A DNA stretch of 17,500 bases from Salpingoeca rosetta (GCF_000188695.1 NW_004457740.1:1438578-1456077); one strand, 5' to 3'; positions 1 through 10,487 are shown, numbered from the stretch's first letter. Notes: a model not told the origin generated them from the sequence alone. Translations and numbers: made by a program.

Positions 1-157
1 AGAGAGAGAGAGAGACTGCATTGTGTGCGTGTGTGACTGTGATTGTGTGACTGTGTGTATATGAAGCTGAGCCTAAGGCGGAACGATTTGATTTGTTCGG
101 TTTGTGTGACTTACTCTGCGCTTTGCTCTGTGTGTGTGTGTGTGTGTGTGAACACAG

Positions 158-259
158 GATGGTGAGGCGCCTGGTCAGGCGAGCCTTCGCGATGAGGTTG
201 AAGCCGCCGCACACGACTACGCCAAGGAAGAACACAGGAGAGCGTGCGTTGCTCGATGA
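158..259 (+). CDS. Probable last exon of an unidentified gene
   Basis: A TG-repeat tract ending in AACACAG at 151-157 looks like a splice acceptor. It is followed by an open frame of 33 codons and a TGA stop at 257-259. The peptide begins DGEAPGQASLRDEVEAAAHD and ends CVAR. It is charged, helix-prone and free of the repeat-derived residues that fill the other frames here. It would be the C-terminus of a plus-strand gene whose earlier exons lie to the left of the window; bases 1-157 then belong to its last intron. I do not recognise a family. The exon is short, so chance is a real alternative, and a minus-strand reading of the same bases is also partly open. Confidence 0.4.
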   Translation, partial: DGEAPGQASLRDEVEAAAHDYAKEEHRRACVAR

Positions 260-1518
260 TCGGACCGGATCGAATCAACACACAGCGGGGTCGTGGAGAT
301 AGCACGGCAAAGGAAAAGAAACAGGCGCATGGCGCGGGAAAGGGGGGGGGGGGAACGGCACAAGAACAGGGCACAAGACACAAAAACAAGAAGAACACCA
401 ACAAAAGACAAAAAGGCCACACACCGCAAGCGCACGCAAACCAATGCACAGCAACAAACGTAAACAAACGAGCACAGCACCAGGAACGAACTGTGTGTGC
501 TGGTGTGGTGGTGGTCGTGGTCGTCGTCGTGGTGCATCGAGATGGTGCGAGGTGACAAGACAAGCATCGAACCAACCTCACGCACGGCGATGGCTGGGCA
601 CGGATTGGATCGCGCAGCAAGGCAGGCAGGCTGGGCGGGTAGATTTGGCGTGGAAGGGGAAGAGGAAGCGAAGAAGAAATATTCAATCAGCCGGTGATGA
701 TCATCAAAGACGAGACGCTGCAAGTGCGGGAAATGTGCTTGGTCGGTTTTCCTTCTCCTTGCTTGTCTTGTTCTTCTTGCGTTCCTGGGAGTTTGATTGG
801 GGGAGGGGGGGGGAAGAGGAAGGTGCAATATGCAAACGCAGGCACGAACAGCGTGTGCGTTGGATGTGTGTGTGTGCGTGTGTGTGTTTGTGGGAGGAGG
901 AGAGGGTGAGGTTGCGTGGTTGGCACGACAGACAGGAAGGTCGGGTGTAGGGAGAAGGGAGAAGAATGTGAGAGTGAGAGAGATGTGATGTGTGAGAGTG
1001 AGAGAGATGTGAGAGTGTGGTGTGTGAGGGAAGCGGGGATTGGTGCAAAACATAAACATAAACATAAACAACACCTTGCGTGGTTGCATCAACACCCAGA
1101 GAAGCGATTGACAACGTCATACACGCACACCCACAGCCACTCACGGTGATGGATCTTGCTCGCTGTTGCTCGAGCGGTGCACAGAGTGAGAGAGAGAGAG
1201 AGGCAGCGATCAGGGATTACTGCTGCAGCGGCTGCTTGTGTTTGTGTGTGTATTGTGCGGAACAACGCAACAAGGGAAATGGCGAGCATAGCAGCAGCAC
1301 CAGTCAGCCGCAGCAGGGAGCTTGCTTGTGCGGGAAGCACCCAGCCAGTCCCCAAAACCGCCAGGCAAGCAACCAACCACGCCAAACGAAAACAATATGT
1401 AAATACAAAAACGATGACAACGGTGTCACCAGGAATTTTGCCGAGTCAGCAAGAAAGAACGAAATCGGCATTTGCTTTGCTTTGTGGTGTTGATACCTGC
1501 CCGTGTCCGTGGTATGTT

Positions 1519-1536
1519 GAAATCTTTCGAAGATTC
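1519..1536. promoter_or_regulatory. Heat-shock-element-like motif
   Basis: Four pentamer units lie in exact 5-base register: GAA at 1519, CTT at 1524, GAA at 1529 and TTC at 1534. Three of the four match the alternating nGAAn/nTTCn pattern bound by heat-shock factor; the second unit has CTT instead of TTC. The core also forms a small hairpin (1521-1526 with 1530-1535). It sits in the only clearly non-repetitive stretch of this intergenic region. No confirmed gene start is adjacent, so function is inference. Confidence 0.3.
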
Positions 1537-1757
1537 TCGTTTTACATTATCGCGACCGAGTGCATCGTTCGTATGAAGCGTCCCTTACGCAACTTTCGCG
1601 CGCTTCACGCGGCAAACGAAGAAACCCGTTGCAAAATGCAAATCTGCCAGGCTGTGTGAGCAGAATGTGTGACGTGTGAGTTGGCTCTGCTGTTCTGGCA
1701 AACCACATCCTCACACCTCACCCCAAGCACCCCATTGTATGTTGTCACACCACGCTG

Positions 1758-2080
1758 ATGCGCGCTAGTCTGTGAGTGCGCCTTCCCTCACACCACCAGC
1801 AGCCTTTGCCACGCTTACAGTGCTCGTTTGCTCGATTGTACTTTGTTGTAACTACTGCCCATCAGAGAACAGAACGACAAAACAGAAAAATAACACGTCA
1901 ATGAATCACATCACATTCACTCACTTGCTCAGGTGCAAACAGCCAACAGACGACCAGCTGCACGAGCATGACCCAGCACAGCGTGCTTTCCCACGTACTC
2001 GCCGAGGAAGAGGGGCGCGTGCAAGCGGCAGCCAGACCCACCACACCAGCACAACGTGCGCCACCCTTCCATGCTGCTAG
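1758..2080 (+). CDS. Weak candidate: two-exon small protein
   Basis: An ATG at 1758 runs 14 bases into a consensus donor (GTGAGT at 1772-1777). An acceptor at 1931-1932 follows a moderately pyrimidine-rich stretch. Joining 1758-1771 to 1933-2080 gives an in-frame 53-residue product ending at TAG, basic in the middle (RTRRGRG). The splice signals are the best argument; the peptide has no recognised domain. Another ATG at 1968 opens a different 60-residue frame in the same second exon, ending in NNCYNCAEEGRM, so the intron could instead be in a 5' UTR. A noncoding transcript or a chance pair of splice sites is equally possible. Confidence 0.18.
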
Positions 2081-2202
2081 CACAAGTGGACGAGGACAAT
2101 GGAGGAGACGAAACAACTGCTACAACTGCGCAGAAGAAGGGCGCATGTAGAAAACACACACGTCGATCTCACAATGACATGGTGTCGAGGATTCTGGCGC
2201 AT

Positions 2203-2320
2203 GCACACACACACACACACACACGTATGTCGCTTCTAACGCACACACACACACACACACGTATGTCGCTTCTAACGCACATACAGACACACATGCACAC
2301 ATGCACACACGCACACACAC
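2203..2320. repeat. CA microsatellite with a 36-bp tandem duplication
   Basis: Runs of AC alternate with two copies of the 20-base unit GTATGTCGCTTCTAACGCAC, at 2225 and 2261. The period is 36 bases, and the unit plus its AC run was duplicated in tandem. Degenerate CA sequence continues to about 2320. The open frames through it are repeat artefacts. Confidence 0.85.
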
Positions 2321-2914
2321 AGAGCAAACCCAAGCAAGTACACATGAAGAGGATGGTGACGGAAATGGTGTACATTCTCGAGCACTACAGTTGCGTTGGA
2401 GGCGGGGGGAAGAGGGGTTCAAAGCACGAGAAAAGCAACAAAAGCACAGTGAGGTGGAAGAGAAACAGGCGAGCAAGACACCCAACGCAAGCATAACACA
2501 AAGCAAGAGATGAAAAAAAAAAAGAAGAAAGAGGGTGACAAACTCAAGACAAGATCACAAAGCGGATGGGGAACAAAGCGAAGAAGAAGAAGAAGTTGGT
2601 GGTGCACTTAAAACCAAGGTCCAACACTTACATAACAGAGTAAAGATACGGGCGTGAAGCGAAATACAACACAACACAACCAACCAACCAACCACTAATC
2701 CATACACACATGTAAAAGGCAAAGGGCCAAAGCGGAGACACAAGTCTTGTTCAAAGTCTGCATGCTACATGTACATCTGGCTCTGGCTGTTGCTCCACGG
2801 CAGAAACAAAGAAAGAACGGGCGGAAGCAACAGGGTCATCACGGTCAACAGGGTGGGTCAACATGGTCAACAGTCTTTTCTTGTCCGCGCCTGCGTGCCA
2901 GCTATCAGAACAGC

Positions 2915-3062
2915 AAAGGAGGAAGGAAGGTGGAAGGAAAGAAGGAGCGAAGAAGAGGAAGGAAGGTGGAAGGAAAGAAGGAGAAGCAACAGGAACAGAG
3001 CAGAAGGAAGAGGAGGAAGGAGAACAGGAGATGGAGAAAGGAAAACAGGGGGAAGGGTGGGA
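2915..3062. repeat. Polypurine GGAA/GAAG tract
   Basis: About 150 bases are almost pure purine on the plus strand. The tract contains a 29-base GGAAGG-rich unit at 2919-2947, repeated at 2955-2983 (period 36). It lies just beyond the 3' end of the minus-strand zinc-finger gene, so as part of that transcript it would be a polypyrimidine 3' flank. Long open frames here (EGRKEG-type strings) are composition artefacts. Confidence 0.75.
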
Positions 3063-3207
3063 GGGGCTCTCGTCGTCAAGCCATGCTAAGCCAAGACAGG
3101 CAGGCAGACAGCGACATGGGTTGGTTCTCGTCGGAGCCACAGACATCAGCGACTGACTGACGGCAGTGAGGTCGTGGTGGCAGCGGTCATCGCCTGTCCC
3201 TTTTTTG

Positions 3208-6200
3208 TCACTGCCGGGGAGTTCCATGCACGGACCCATCCTGCCCAATCTTGGGCGACCCTCGCTGCTTTTTCCCAAGCGGGCCGGTCGATGTTGACGA
3301 GGATGATGCAGGAGGAGGAGGAGGGGCAGCTGTGCTCTCGGGAGTGGCATCTGCACCGACCGTCGGTGTTTGGGCTGCCACCTTCTTGTCTCCGGGGGCC
3401 TTGGTCTTTGGTGCGCCGCTGCCCGCCACGTCGCTCCCCGCTTCGAGCTTGGCTTCTTCTGAGGCGCCAATGGATGGCGAGTCGTACGAGTCGTCGTCAC
3501 CAGTGCCAGAGCCGCCGCCGCCCTGCTCCAGGCGCTGCCGTCGCTTCTCCAGCACTACAACAGCACATCACACAGCGGAGCGGCACATCGTCATGACAGT
3601 GTGAGACGAAAAACAAAAAATGGGCATCCACACACCATTCACACTCACGCACTCGGGCAACGGGCGCACCAGCACCAGCACCAGCACGCACAATCCCGGC
3701 AAGCGCAATCACAACAAGCACAGCAAGCACAATCACAACAACAGCGACAAATCACAATCACAACCACGCGCAGGTAGGTCAATCGATATGCGCACGCAGA
3801 TACAAACATCGTGGGTGGCGAGAGTCACATGCAGGTTGCCAAATATAGAACAAGGGGCACATGCATAATGGCTTTCACACGCAACGCAGGCAAAGCAATC
3901 ACCACGGAGACGCACAATTCTGGACAGTGACGGGGTCATGTTGTGCCACGGCAATGGTGCGACACTGGGTGCACTTGACGTCTGTTGGTGTCAGGGCAGT
4001 GGTCAAGCGCGTGGGAATAAAACAAAGGGAGTTCAAATGTAGAGAACAAGGCGGGGGGGGGAAGGCAAGGAGACGGCGCTGTGAGAAAAACGAAGCCCAG
4101 ACATTGTTGGAACTCAAAGCCGTGTCGTGGCACGTAACCAAATGGGCAAAAGCCAGCCCATATCTCACGCAACACGACAGCAACATCATCATACATGTTG
4201 GCAGCCGGTGGCTGTAATGCTCTTTGGAGCATGTGTTCTTGCGAGGGCACCCGCGCGGTAGCCGCTTCAGCCCTGCAACGGCACGCACGCAAGCGACAAC
4301 ACATGCGGCGTGAGCATGGGTGAAGTGAGCACAGAGTCAAGACGTAATCATGGGGTCAAACACAGTTGGTGCGCGCATTGAACAAAGAAAATGCGGTGGT
4401 GGATGATGGTGAGAAAGGTTGAGCCATGGCGAGGAAGGGCGGTGTGCAAGGGTGGTTCGTGCCCACGTCTAGACCCAAGGCTGGCATGGGTATCGACGTC
4501 ACCAACTTCCACACGACCACGAGAAGTCTCACACCCAAATCCCACGTCCTTGCCGACGACGCACACGGAGCAACATCGGACAAGTTCGCGCACTCGAAAG
4601 TAGGTGGCGCTCGTGCTCGTGGGTGTCGACACGCACACCCAACACCGCATACGCCAAACGCATGTCAACACGACATGGCATGGTACCTTCGACGAAGCCG
4701 TCCACAGTCAATGCTTGTTTCGGGTCCTTGTACACCTTGGCAATGTCGTTGTAGACGCCCCTGCAATAAATGTGCGGCGGTGCATCGTGTTGGTTGGGAG
4801 TGAGTGAGTGAGTGAGTGAGTGAGTGAGTGAGCGGCAAAGAAGGTCAAGGAATAGGGAGAAGAGAACCAGCGGTCCCTTTGGGCAATATAGTGTCGAGCG
4901 AACCCCGCCGCCATCGCCATCACCATCACCATGAGCAACACAGCAGGTGTTGGCTGACGGCTGATGTTGTCGCCCGAGACAAGCAACACCCCCCCCCTTT
5001 CAAATCACGCTGACTGCAACGATCATGTACGCATACGCCCCAACAACACTGCTAACCACAAGAACAAACTCTCAAGCAAAACAGGCGTTTTCCGTCTCAT
5101 CCTTCCTTACCCATAACATGTCGAGCACAATCTGACAAGTCAAAAAACACAGAGGCAGGGGATTCATCGTGAACGACTAACAAATTATTCTCAGTCGGAA
5201 AGCAGTCAATGCAAAACAAAAACGCCAGCGCAACTCGCCATGATGAACCAAGTAACAAACAAACAAATGCACAAGAAGGAAGAGAACAGAAGCAAAATCG
5301 CAAGACCTACAGACACACGTTAGTGACAGACAGCATCTAGCCACACACAGCACACAAACACATCGCACACAACACAACACAAACACACACACACACACAT
5401 TCACAAGCACATGCACGACCGCGTACTTTGTCGCTGTGTGTCGCCCGGGGCCACCGCAGACGGGGCACTCTGGGCGAGGTTTCCTGCCCCGTTTGGAACG
5501 TGCCAGGGATGATTGTTGTTGTTGTCGCGGCTGGTCTTGTTGTTGTTGTTGTTGTTGTTGCTGATGAGGCCGCTGCAGATGTGTGGGCTGGACAGCACTT
5601 GTCTGAGCGGCTCCAGGCATGCCTGGCGCAAAGCCGGGGACAAGGCCTGCCATCGCAGCGGGGTAGGTGGCCATGAGCTGGGCCATGATGCTGGGGTTGA
5701 ACATGGCCGCAGCAGGCAGGCCAGAGAGAGCGCTGTTCGGTGTGCTCAGATACGGTGCAGGGTTTGCTGTCGTTGGAAACATGGAAGCAGCAGGTTGCTG
5801 ATGCGCCAAAGAAGGCGGCGAGGCAGAGGAAGGCGTGGTCTCTGCTGCAAGCAAGCCGGGCTGCGTGCTTGCAGAGCCTTCCTGTTGGGTCTGCTGGCGT
5901 TGCGGGTGTGCATCGGCAGCAGACGTGTGCTGTTGCTGTGCCTGGGCGTGGTCAGGGACTGTCGCCCAGGGCGGGTTGTTCCATCCCCCGTACATGCTCA
6001 TGAATGGATGGAGCGTGGAGCCTGGTGCAGGTAGCGGCTGCTGTTGCTGTTGTTGTTGGAGTTGCAGCAGAAGCTGTTGCAAGTGCAGTTGCTGGAGGGC
6101 AGCATCCTGGCCTGGAGGCTGAAAAGGCGCTGCATGGGTTTGCGCCTGCGGTTGCTGCTGCTCTTGCTTTGGTCGCTTCGTCATGGGCACGCCTTCCTTG

Positions 6201-7078
6201 TCATCAACAGTGCTGGGCTGGTGTTGCTGCTGGTGTTGCGCTTGCTGGGCGATACCTGCCTGAACGTTCATGGCCGGTTGTCTGCCGGCGGAGGCTGCCT
6301 GGGCCAGCATCATCATGGTCTGTTGTGGCACTGGCTGCTGTGCCAGCGAAACGGCGTTGTACATGGATTGCAAGGCGTTTGGCAAGGTTTGCGGCTGTTG
6401 TTGGTGTTGGTGGGACTGCAGTTGATAGTCCTGTGAGGTCTGCTGCTGAGGCGGTGTGGGCATGGTGTGCCGGTCGCCGACAGTCATTTCATCCAACAAT
6501 GGAAGCTGTGGTGTTTGCGCGGTTGCTTGCAGAGTGCCAAAAGCCTGGTGAAGACCTTGGACGGGCGTGGCGCCCACAGGCCCACAAATCACATGTTGGG
6601 GGGGGGTTGTGGGTGTGTGTGTGCGAGCGTTTGTGAGTGCATGCGTGTACGTGCAAAGGGAAAAGGGCGAGGGGATTGGCTGTGAGGGTCAGGCGAATGC
6701 AAGGCAGGGACGGTGGTTTGGCCAAGGCTGCTTGGGAAGCACGCGGTCGGAAATGGAAGGCGTGTTGTTGGTTGGCTGGTTGGTACCTTTGGGCTTGGCC
6801 GAGTTGTTGGTTTGAGCTGGAGTGAGGGCGATACAACCAAGTGTGTGAGGAAACGCCTGGAGGCGCAGGCAAGAGTTGTGAGGGGCGGTCTGAGGGAATG
6901 TAGGTTGGATCAACGACGGTGAGGCGTTGGGATGATGGTTTCCTGTGAACCCATCAAGACCAATTTGAGCCGTTGGGTTTGGCAAGGGCGGGGGAGAAGG
7001 GAGAGGAGAGAAGGAAGGGTTACAAGGTAGGCAGGATTGGAACGATGAGCCACTCATCATGGCGATGGTTGTTGGCAT
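3208..7078 (-). CDS. Q-rich AT-hook protein with nuclear-receptor-like C4 zinc fingers
   Basis: Seven exons on the minus strand: 7078-6787, 6555-5427, 5131-5111, 4760-4687, 4272-4195, 3981-3916 and 3554-3208, about 668 residues. All junctions are GT-AG and stay in frame. Exon 2 is rich in Gln, Pro and Ala (residues 99-450) and ends in an AT-hook-like KRGRKPRP (452-459). CPVC (461-464) and CSTC (476-479) follow, then a 34-residue linker, then C514-x5-C520 and C535-TQ-C538. The order C2C, C2C, C5C, C2C and the residues CPVCGG, GRH and CPRKNTC recall the zf-C4 domain of nuclear receptors. Spacings differ (x11, x34 and x14 against roughly 13, 15 and 9), and the P-box KGFF is absent. The tail (555-668) is low-complexity, with no ligand-binding domain. 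Likely a nuclear transcription regulator. The first exon and exact start (7078, or 7060/7057) are the least certain parts. Confidence 0.72.
4800..4832. repeat. TGAG tetranucleotide repeat
   Basis: About eight copies of TGAG lie in the intron just upstream, in transcript sense, of exon 4 of the zinc-finger gene. On the transcript strand it reads (CTCA)n and precedes the acceptor at 4761-4762. Confidence 0.9.
5111..5131 (-). other. 21-nt microexon carrying a zinc-ligand pair
   Basis: On the minus strand a pyrimidine-rich acceptor (TTTTTTGACTTGTCAG) is followed by 21 bases and a consensus donor GTAAGG. Phase 2 on both sides joins it to exon 2 (ends 5427) and exon 4 (starts 4760). It encodes LCSTCY, with its terminal GG starting the next codon. 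It supplies the second Cys pair of the first finger. Without it the finger lacks two ligands, but the frame is kept because 21 is divisible by 3. Confidence 0.7.
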
Positions 7079-7871
7079 GAGGTTCAAGAGCAAGGTGCTT
7101 GCAGTAAAGTGTGGGGTTGGGTGCTTCTGTGCGGGAAGAACAAAACAAAGCAAACACAGCGGGATCTGGGCAGCGGAAAAGGCGCTGCTTGTTGGACAGG
7201 GAGGGAAGGTGTGCATGTGTGTGTGCGTGTGTGTGTGTGTCGTGGCACCCCACCCGCGGTCGTTTGTGTGTCTTGTCTTTTGTGCTGGTGTGAGGGCCTT
7301 TGGCGAGGGGGATGATTGAATGATTGTCGGGGAAAATGCAAAAGCAAGGCAGCACGCACGCATGCCACGTACAGAAGTAGCTCAGCACACGGCTGCGAAC
7401 GGCGACTTCACCCCTCACAGCAAGTCGTCAGAGCCGTGTCTGCGTCCGGGGTGGCCGTTGACGTCACAAGGAGCACAAGTAATTGAGGTGCAAGATGGAT
7501 GCAACAAAAAATAGGTGCAGTGAAGTTGCTCCCCCCAATCCTGCTGTGGCGTGAACAGCGAGGGGGTTTCTTGCTTGCCGTGCGTCAGAGTGAATGTGTG
7601 TGAGAGAGTGGTTCGTGCACAAGCAGGTGGGTTTGATATTGGGTGGTGGTGGTGGTGGTGGTGGGAAATGTCTGCTTGCTTCTCTCTTTGGTCTTGGTGG
7701 TGGAGGGATGGGTTGTTGTTTTGCGATGTGTGTGACTCGACGCAACAGCAACGTGCAGCAGAAAGGAGAGGGGAAAATCGACGGCGAGCGCGTGTGTCTT
7801 GCGTCTGCGAGCAGTTTCTGTGCGCGAGGCATCAATCCAAACGGGGCAAGACGGCGAAAATTAAACGAAGA
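7079..7871. other. Intergenic region between zinc-finger gene and PSD
   Basis: Holds the presumed 5' UTR and promoter of the minus-strand zinc-finger gene. It also holds a short TG run (about 7209-7240) and a GGT repeat (about 7643-7662). I see no exon with acceptable splice sites and no RNA gene. No TATA-like element stands out. Confidence 0.5.
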
Positions 7872-7877
7872 TTTATT
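7872..7877 (-). terminator. Poly(A) signal, probably of the PSD gene
   Basis: AATAAA on the minus strand, in an AT-rich pocket about 400 bases past the PSD stop codon. It is the first canonical hexamer I found downstream of that stop. Cleavage would fall a few tens of bases further left. Confidence 0.5.
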
Positions 7878-8123
7878 GTAAAAATCGACACTTAAGTTGG
7901 AATCAGCATGGAATTGGGTTGCGATAGCTGACGCGATGAGTGGGACATCAGCATGCATGACCACGACCGAGAAGCGAAGAAGAGGCAGAAGACAAAGGAA
8001 GGAAGCAAGGATAGCATGGAGCGAGGGACAACAACAGAAGCGAGGGAAACAAGAACGAGCAAAACCGCCAAAAAACACACCGAGCAAAAAAAAAAAAAAG
8101 GAGGGAACAACTACAACAACAAC

Positions 8124-8147
8124 AACAGGCCCACAACAACAAACAAC

Positions 8148-8182
<35 letters not shown>

Positions 8183-8190
8183 GGCCCACA
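8124..8190. repeat. CAA trinucleotide repeat, PSD 3' flank
   Basis: Two CAA blocks are each followed by AGGCCCACAACAAC, at about 8127-8141 and 8182-8195, so the block plus its flank has been partly duplicated. It lies between the PSD stop and the poly(A) signal, so it is probably in the 3' UTR, read as (TTG)n. Confidence 0.8.
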
Positions 8191-8278
8191 ACAACCACAG
8201 ACGAGGTCGGCCGCGCGTCCGTTCATGTCACACATTGTCCACAGCGCCAAAGGTCGTTGTCGCACAGAATACACGCCA

Positions 8279-9031
8279 TTAGCCAATCTGGTCGCCGACC
8301 CGCAGCTTCTGTCCAGGCCGGACGCGGAAGTGAAAGTCCTGCAGCCCACACGCGGGGGACATTCGACATGCATTGGAGGGGAATGTGCGTGAGAAATGTG
8401 TGCCAGGAGGCAAGGGTGGCGTGAGGTCAAGGAGCAACACACACATGGTGTGAAGGTTGCGCTGCACGCATGCAGGTATGGGTGCATTTCTCGAACGAAG
8501 AAAGACGAACAACAAGCAAGAAGCACGAGAGCACCGCCGTGACCAATCAGTCAAGGGAGACCCGCACGCAAGAAACCCAAAGCTTTGGGCAGCGAGCAAC
8601 AGCCAGGCAAACCACAAAATTAGGGGAAAATAGGGACACACTCGCAACACACGCAACAGAACAACAAAACCATCACATCAAACATATCAACACCAACCAT
8701 TGACAAAACACCAACAACACCAACAACATTACGCGTCGCAAGCAGCTACGCGACCGCTGCCGATCAGCGCGCGCGCGAGACATGGCAGGTATCAACCAAT
8801 GCAAAGAACAACACTGTTGATCTCAAGGAACAACACGACGGTACACGTCGGTCTTGCTCACGCTTGGTGAGGTGCAAAGGAAACAACTAACGATGAGGGG
8901 AGGGGGAGGGGGCAAACACAGAAGAAGAAGACGAAGGAGGACAGTGACTTGCGTCATTGCCCCGCGTGCGCGCGTGCGTGCGTGCGTGTGCGTGTGTGCG
9001 TGTGTGCGTGTGTGCGTGTGTGCGTGTGTGC

Positions 9032-9116
<85 letters not shown>

Positions 9117-9566
9117 AAACCTCCGGTGCTTCAAAGACGAGGACGACAGTCGAGCCTAGGCGGAACGCGCCAACCTCCTCGCCTTTCTGGAACCGCTTGG
9201 TCATCTATCATGTTGCAAGAATGAGCGTGCGTGTGTGAGCGTGAGTGTGAGTGTGCGTGTGTGTGTGTGTGTGTGTGTGAGCGTGAGTGTGCATGCGTGA
9301 GTGAGTGTGTGTGTGTGTGTGAGTGTGTACATGGTGTATACATGGTGGTAGAACACGGGCGCAAAGGCCGAAAGCATGCAATCATGCCACACCGACACGC
9401 CGGCATACGCAGCACAAGCACAAACACGCGCACAATCACGCACACATGTGGTCACATACGCTGGGGAATTCACGGGGCTGCGCGGAGGCGGGGATGTCAG
9501 CAAGGTTTGTTTCCACAGCCTATGGAGCACCACGAGAAATGACAGCGGCGTGAGCGGTGCACCTCA

Positions 9567-9597
<31 letters not shown>

Positions 9598-9893
9598 CTT
9601 AAACAACAACAACAACAACAACTTAAACAACAACAACTTAAACAACAACAACTTAAACAACAACAACTGTAAGAGACACGGACCTTGTTTGCATGCACGC
9701 GGATGGATCCGACGTTGTAAGCGCCAACAGCGCAGTAGAAGAAGTGGCCGTGGTCCCAGTCGCCGCGAAGAACAACGCGCTCGTTGAGGGCAAACAGATT
9801 GCGCACCGCCCGCGCAGCAACAGGGGCAACAGACAGCAGCCCGCCTGTGACCGTGGTGGCAGCGGTGGCGTTGGCGGTTGTGTGTATGTGTGT

Positions 9894-9948
<55 letters not shown>

Positions 9949-10427
9949 CTTGAATTTGACCCGTCGATGGTTGTTCCTCGGACGAACTGGATTGGAAGAG
10001 ATCTTAAATCTGCAACAGAGAACTGTTTCTCGTTCGTCGTGCCTCCACTATTAAGGTGCCCTTAGAGCCCATGCGATGCGGCGGCAACGGGACCATCTAG
10101 ACCGGTGCCAATCGCGGCTCTCCAGCTTAACACGTTCCCGCCCGTGCCAAGTGTAACTACTCGAACACGCAAGCGCATGAACTGATGCTGTGACTAGTCA
10201 ACAGTTTTGCTGGGATGTACCTTCAGCGCTTCATTTGGGCACTGAACGTGTACGGGCTAGGTATTTGCGCGGGGAGGGACATCCGTTTTACCTCAGCTAT
10301 AGCGACCGTCTTCCCTAAGTATCACCGGAGCACGTCTAATCTGGATCCATAATCAATTGTCTAGCTAATATATGTACACCACGTTGTGCCCTACCCACCT
10401 CCACTTCATGGTTAGGGCAAGGTGTAA

Positions 10428-10487
<60 letters not shown>

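Larger units (their letters stand above)
260..3207. other. Intergenic or unassigned region, low complexity
   Basis: No gene can be named in this 2.9 kb. Much of it is A- and purine-rich on the plus strand, with TG/CA runs, G tracts (about 340-353 and 799-812) and a polypurine block. Several short stretches read as if coded (1100-1185 plus, 1758-2080 plus, 687-730 on either strand). None shows a known domain or a multi-exon chain I would defend. Bases 1500-1660 are the least repetitive and most AT-rich part, which would fit a promoter. Many long open frames here are repeat translations (HTHT or VCVC strings). Confidence 0.5.

Noticed and set aside
262..278. tRNA B-box-like GATCGAATC, and a second at 2417
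   Set aside because: No matching A box, T-stem pairing or acceptor stem could be drawn around either site.
1100..1185. Possible plus-strand exon (EAIDNVIHAH...), donor GTGAGA
   Set aside because: It has both splice signals and a plausible peptide, but no partner exon in a matching phase was found on either side.
1089..1385. Minus-strand hydrophobic frame resembling a signal peptide
   Set aside because: It has no ATG, and the hydrophobic stretch reflects GC-rich repeats of CAG and GCA on the other strand.
4426..4600. Plus-strand frame starting MARKGGVQGW in a zinc-finger gene intron
   Set aside because: It reads surprisingly well but ends without a donor-acceptor chain or domain, and lies wholly within an intron of a better supported minus-strand gene. 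A nested gene cannot be excluded.
5427..6636. Long plus-strand frames opposite the Q-rich exon
   Set aside because: Antisense shadows of a low-complexity exon. The minus strand has correct splice sites, an AT-hook and zinc-ligand pairs continuing into further exons.
8823..9204. HTHT and VCVC open frames through the long TG run
   Set aside because: Dinucleotide repeats lack stops, so they stay open in several frames. The true coding part here is only the PSD exon at 9121-9204.
9557..9672. Plus-strand open frames with QQQLK or NNNLN repeats
   Set aside because: They translate an intronic CAA/CTTAAA repeat lying antisense within the PSD gene, with no splice context of their own.
9947..10430. 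Mobile element or vector cassette in the anomalous island
   Set aside because: No terminal repeats, target-site duplication, promoter or coding content. The restriction sites are no more frequent than chance for this length.
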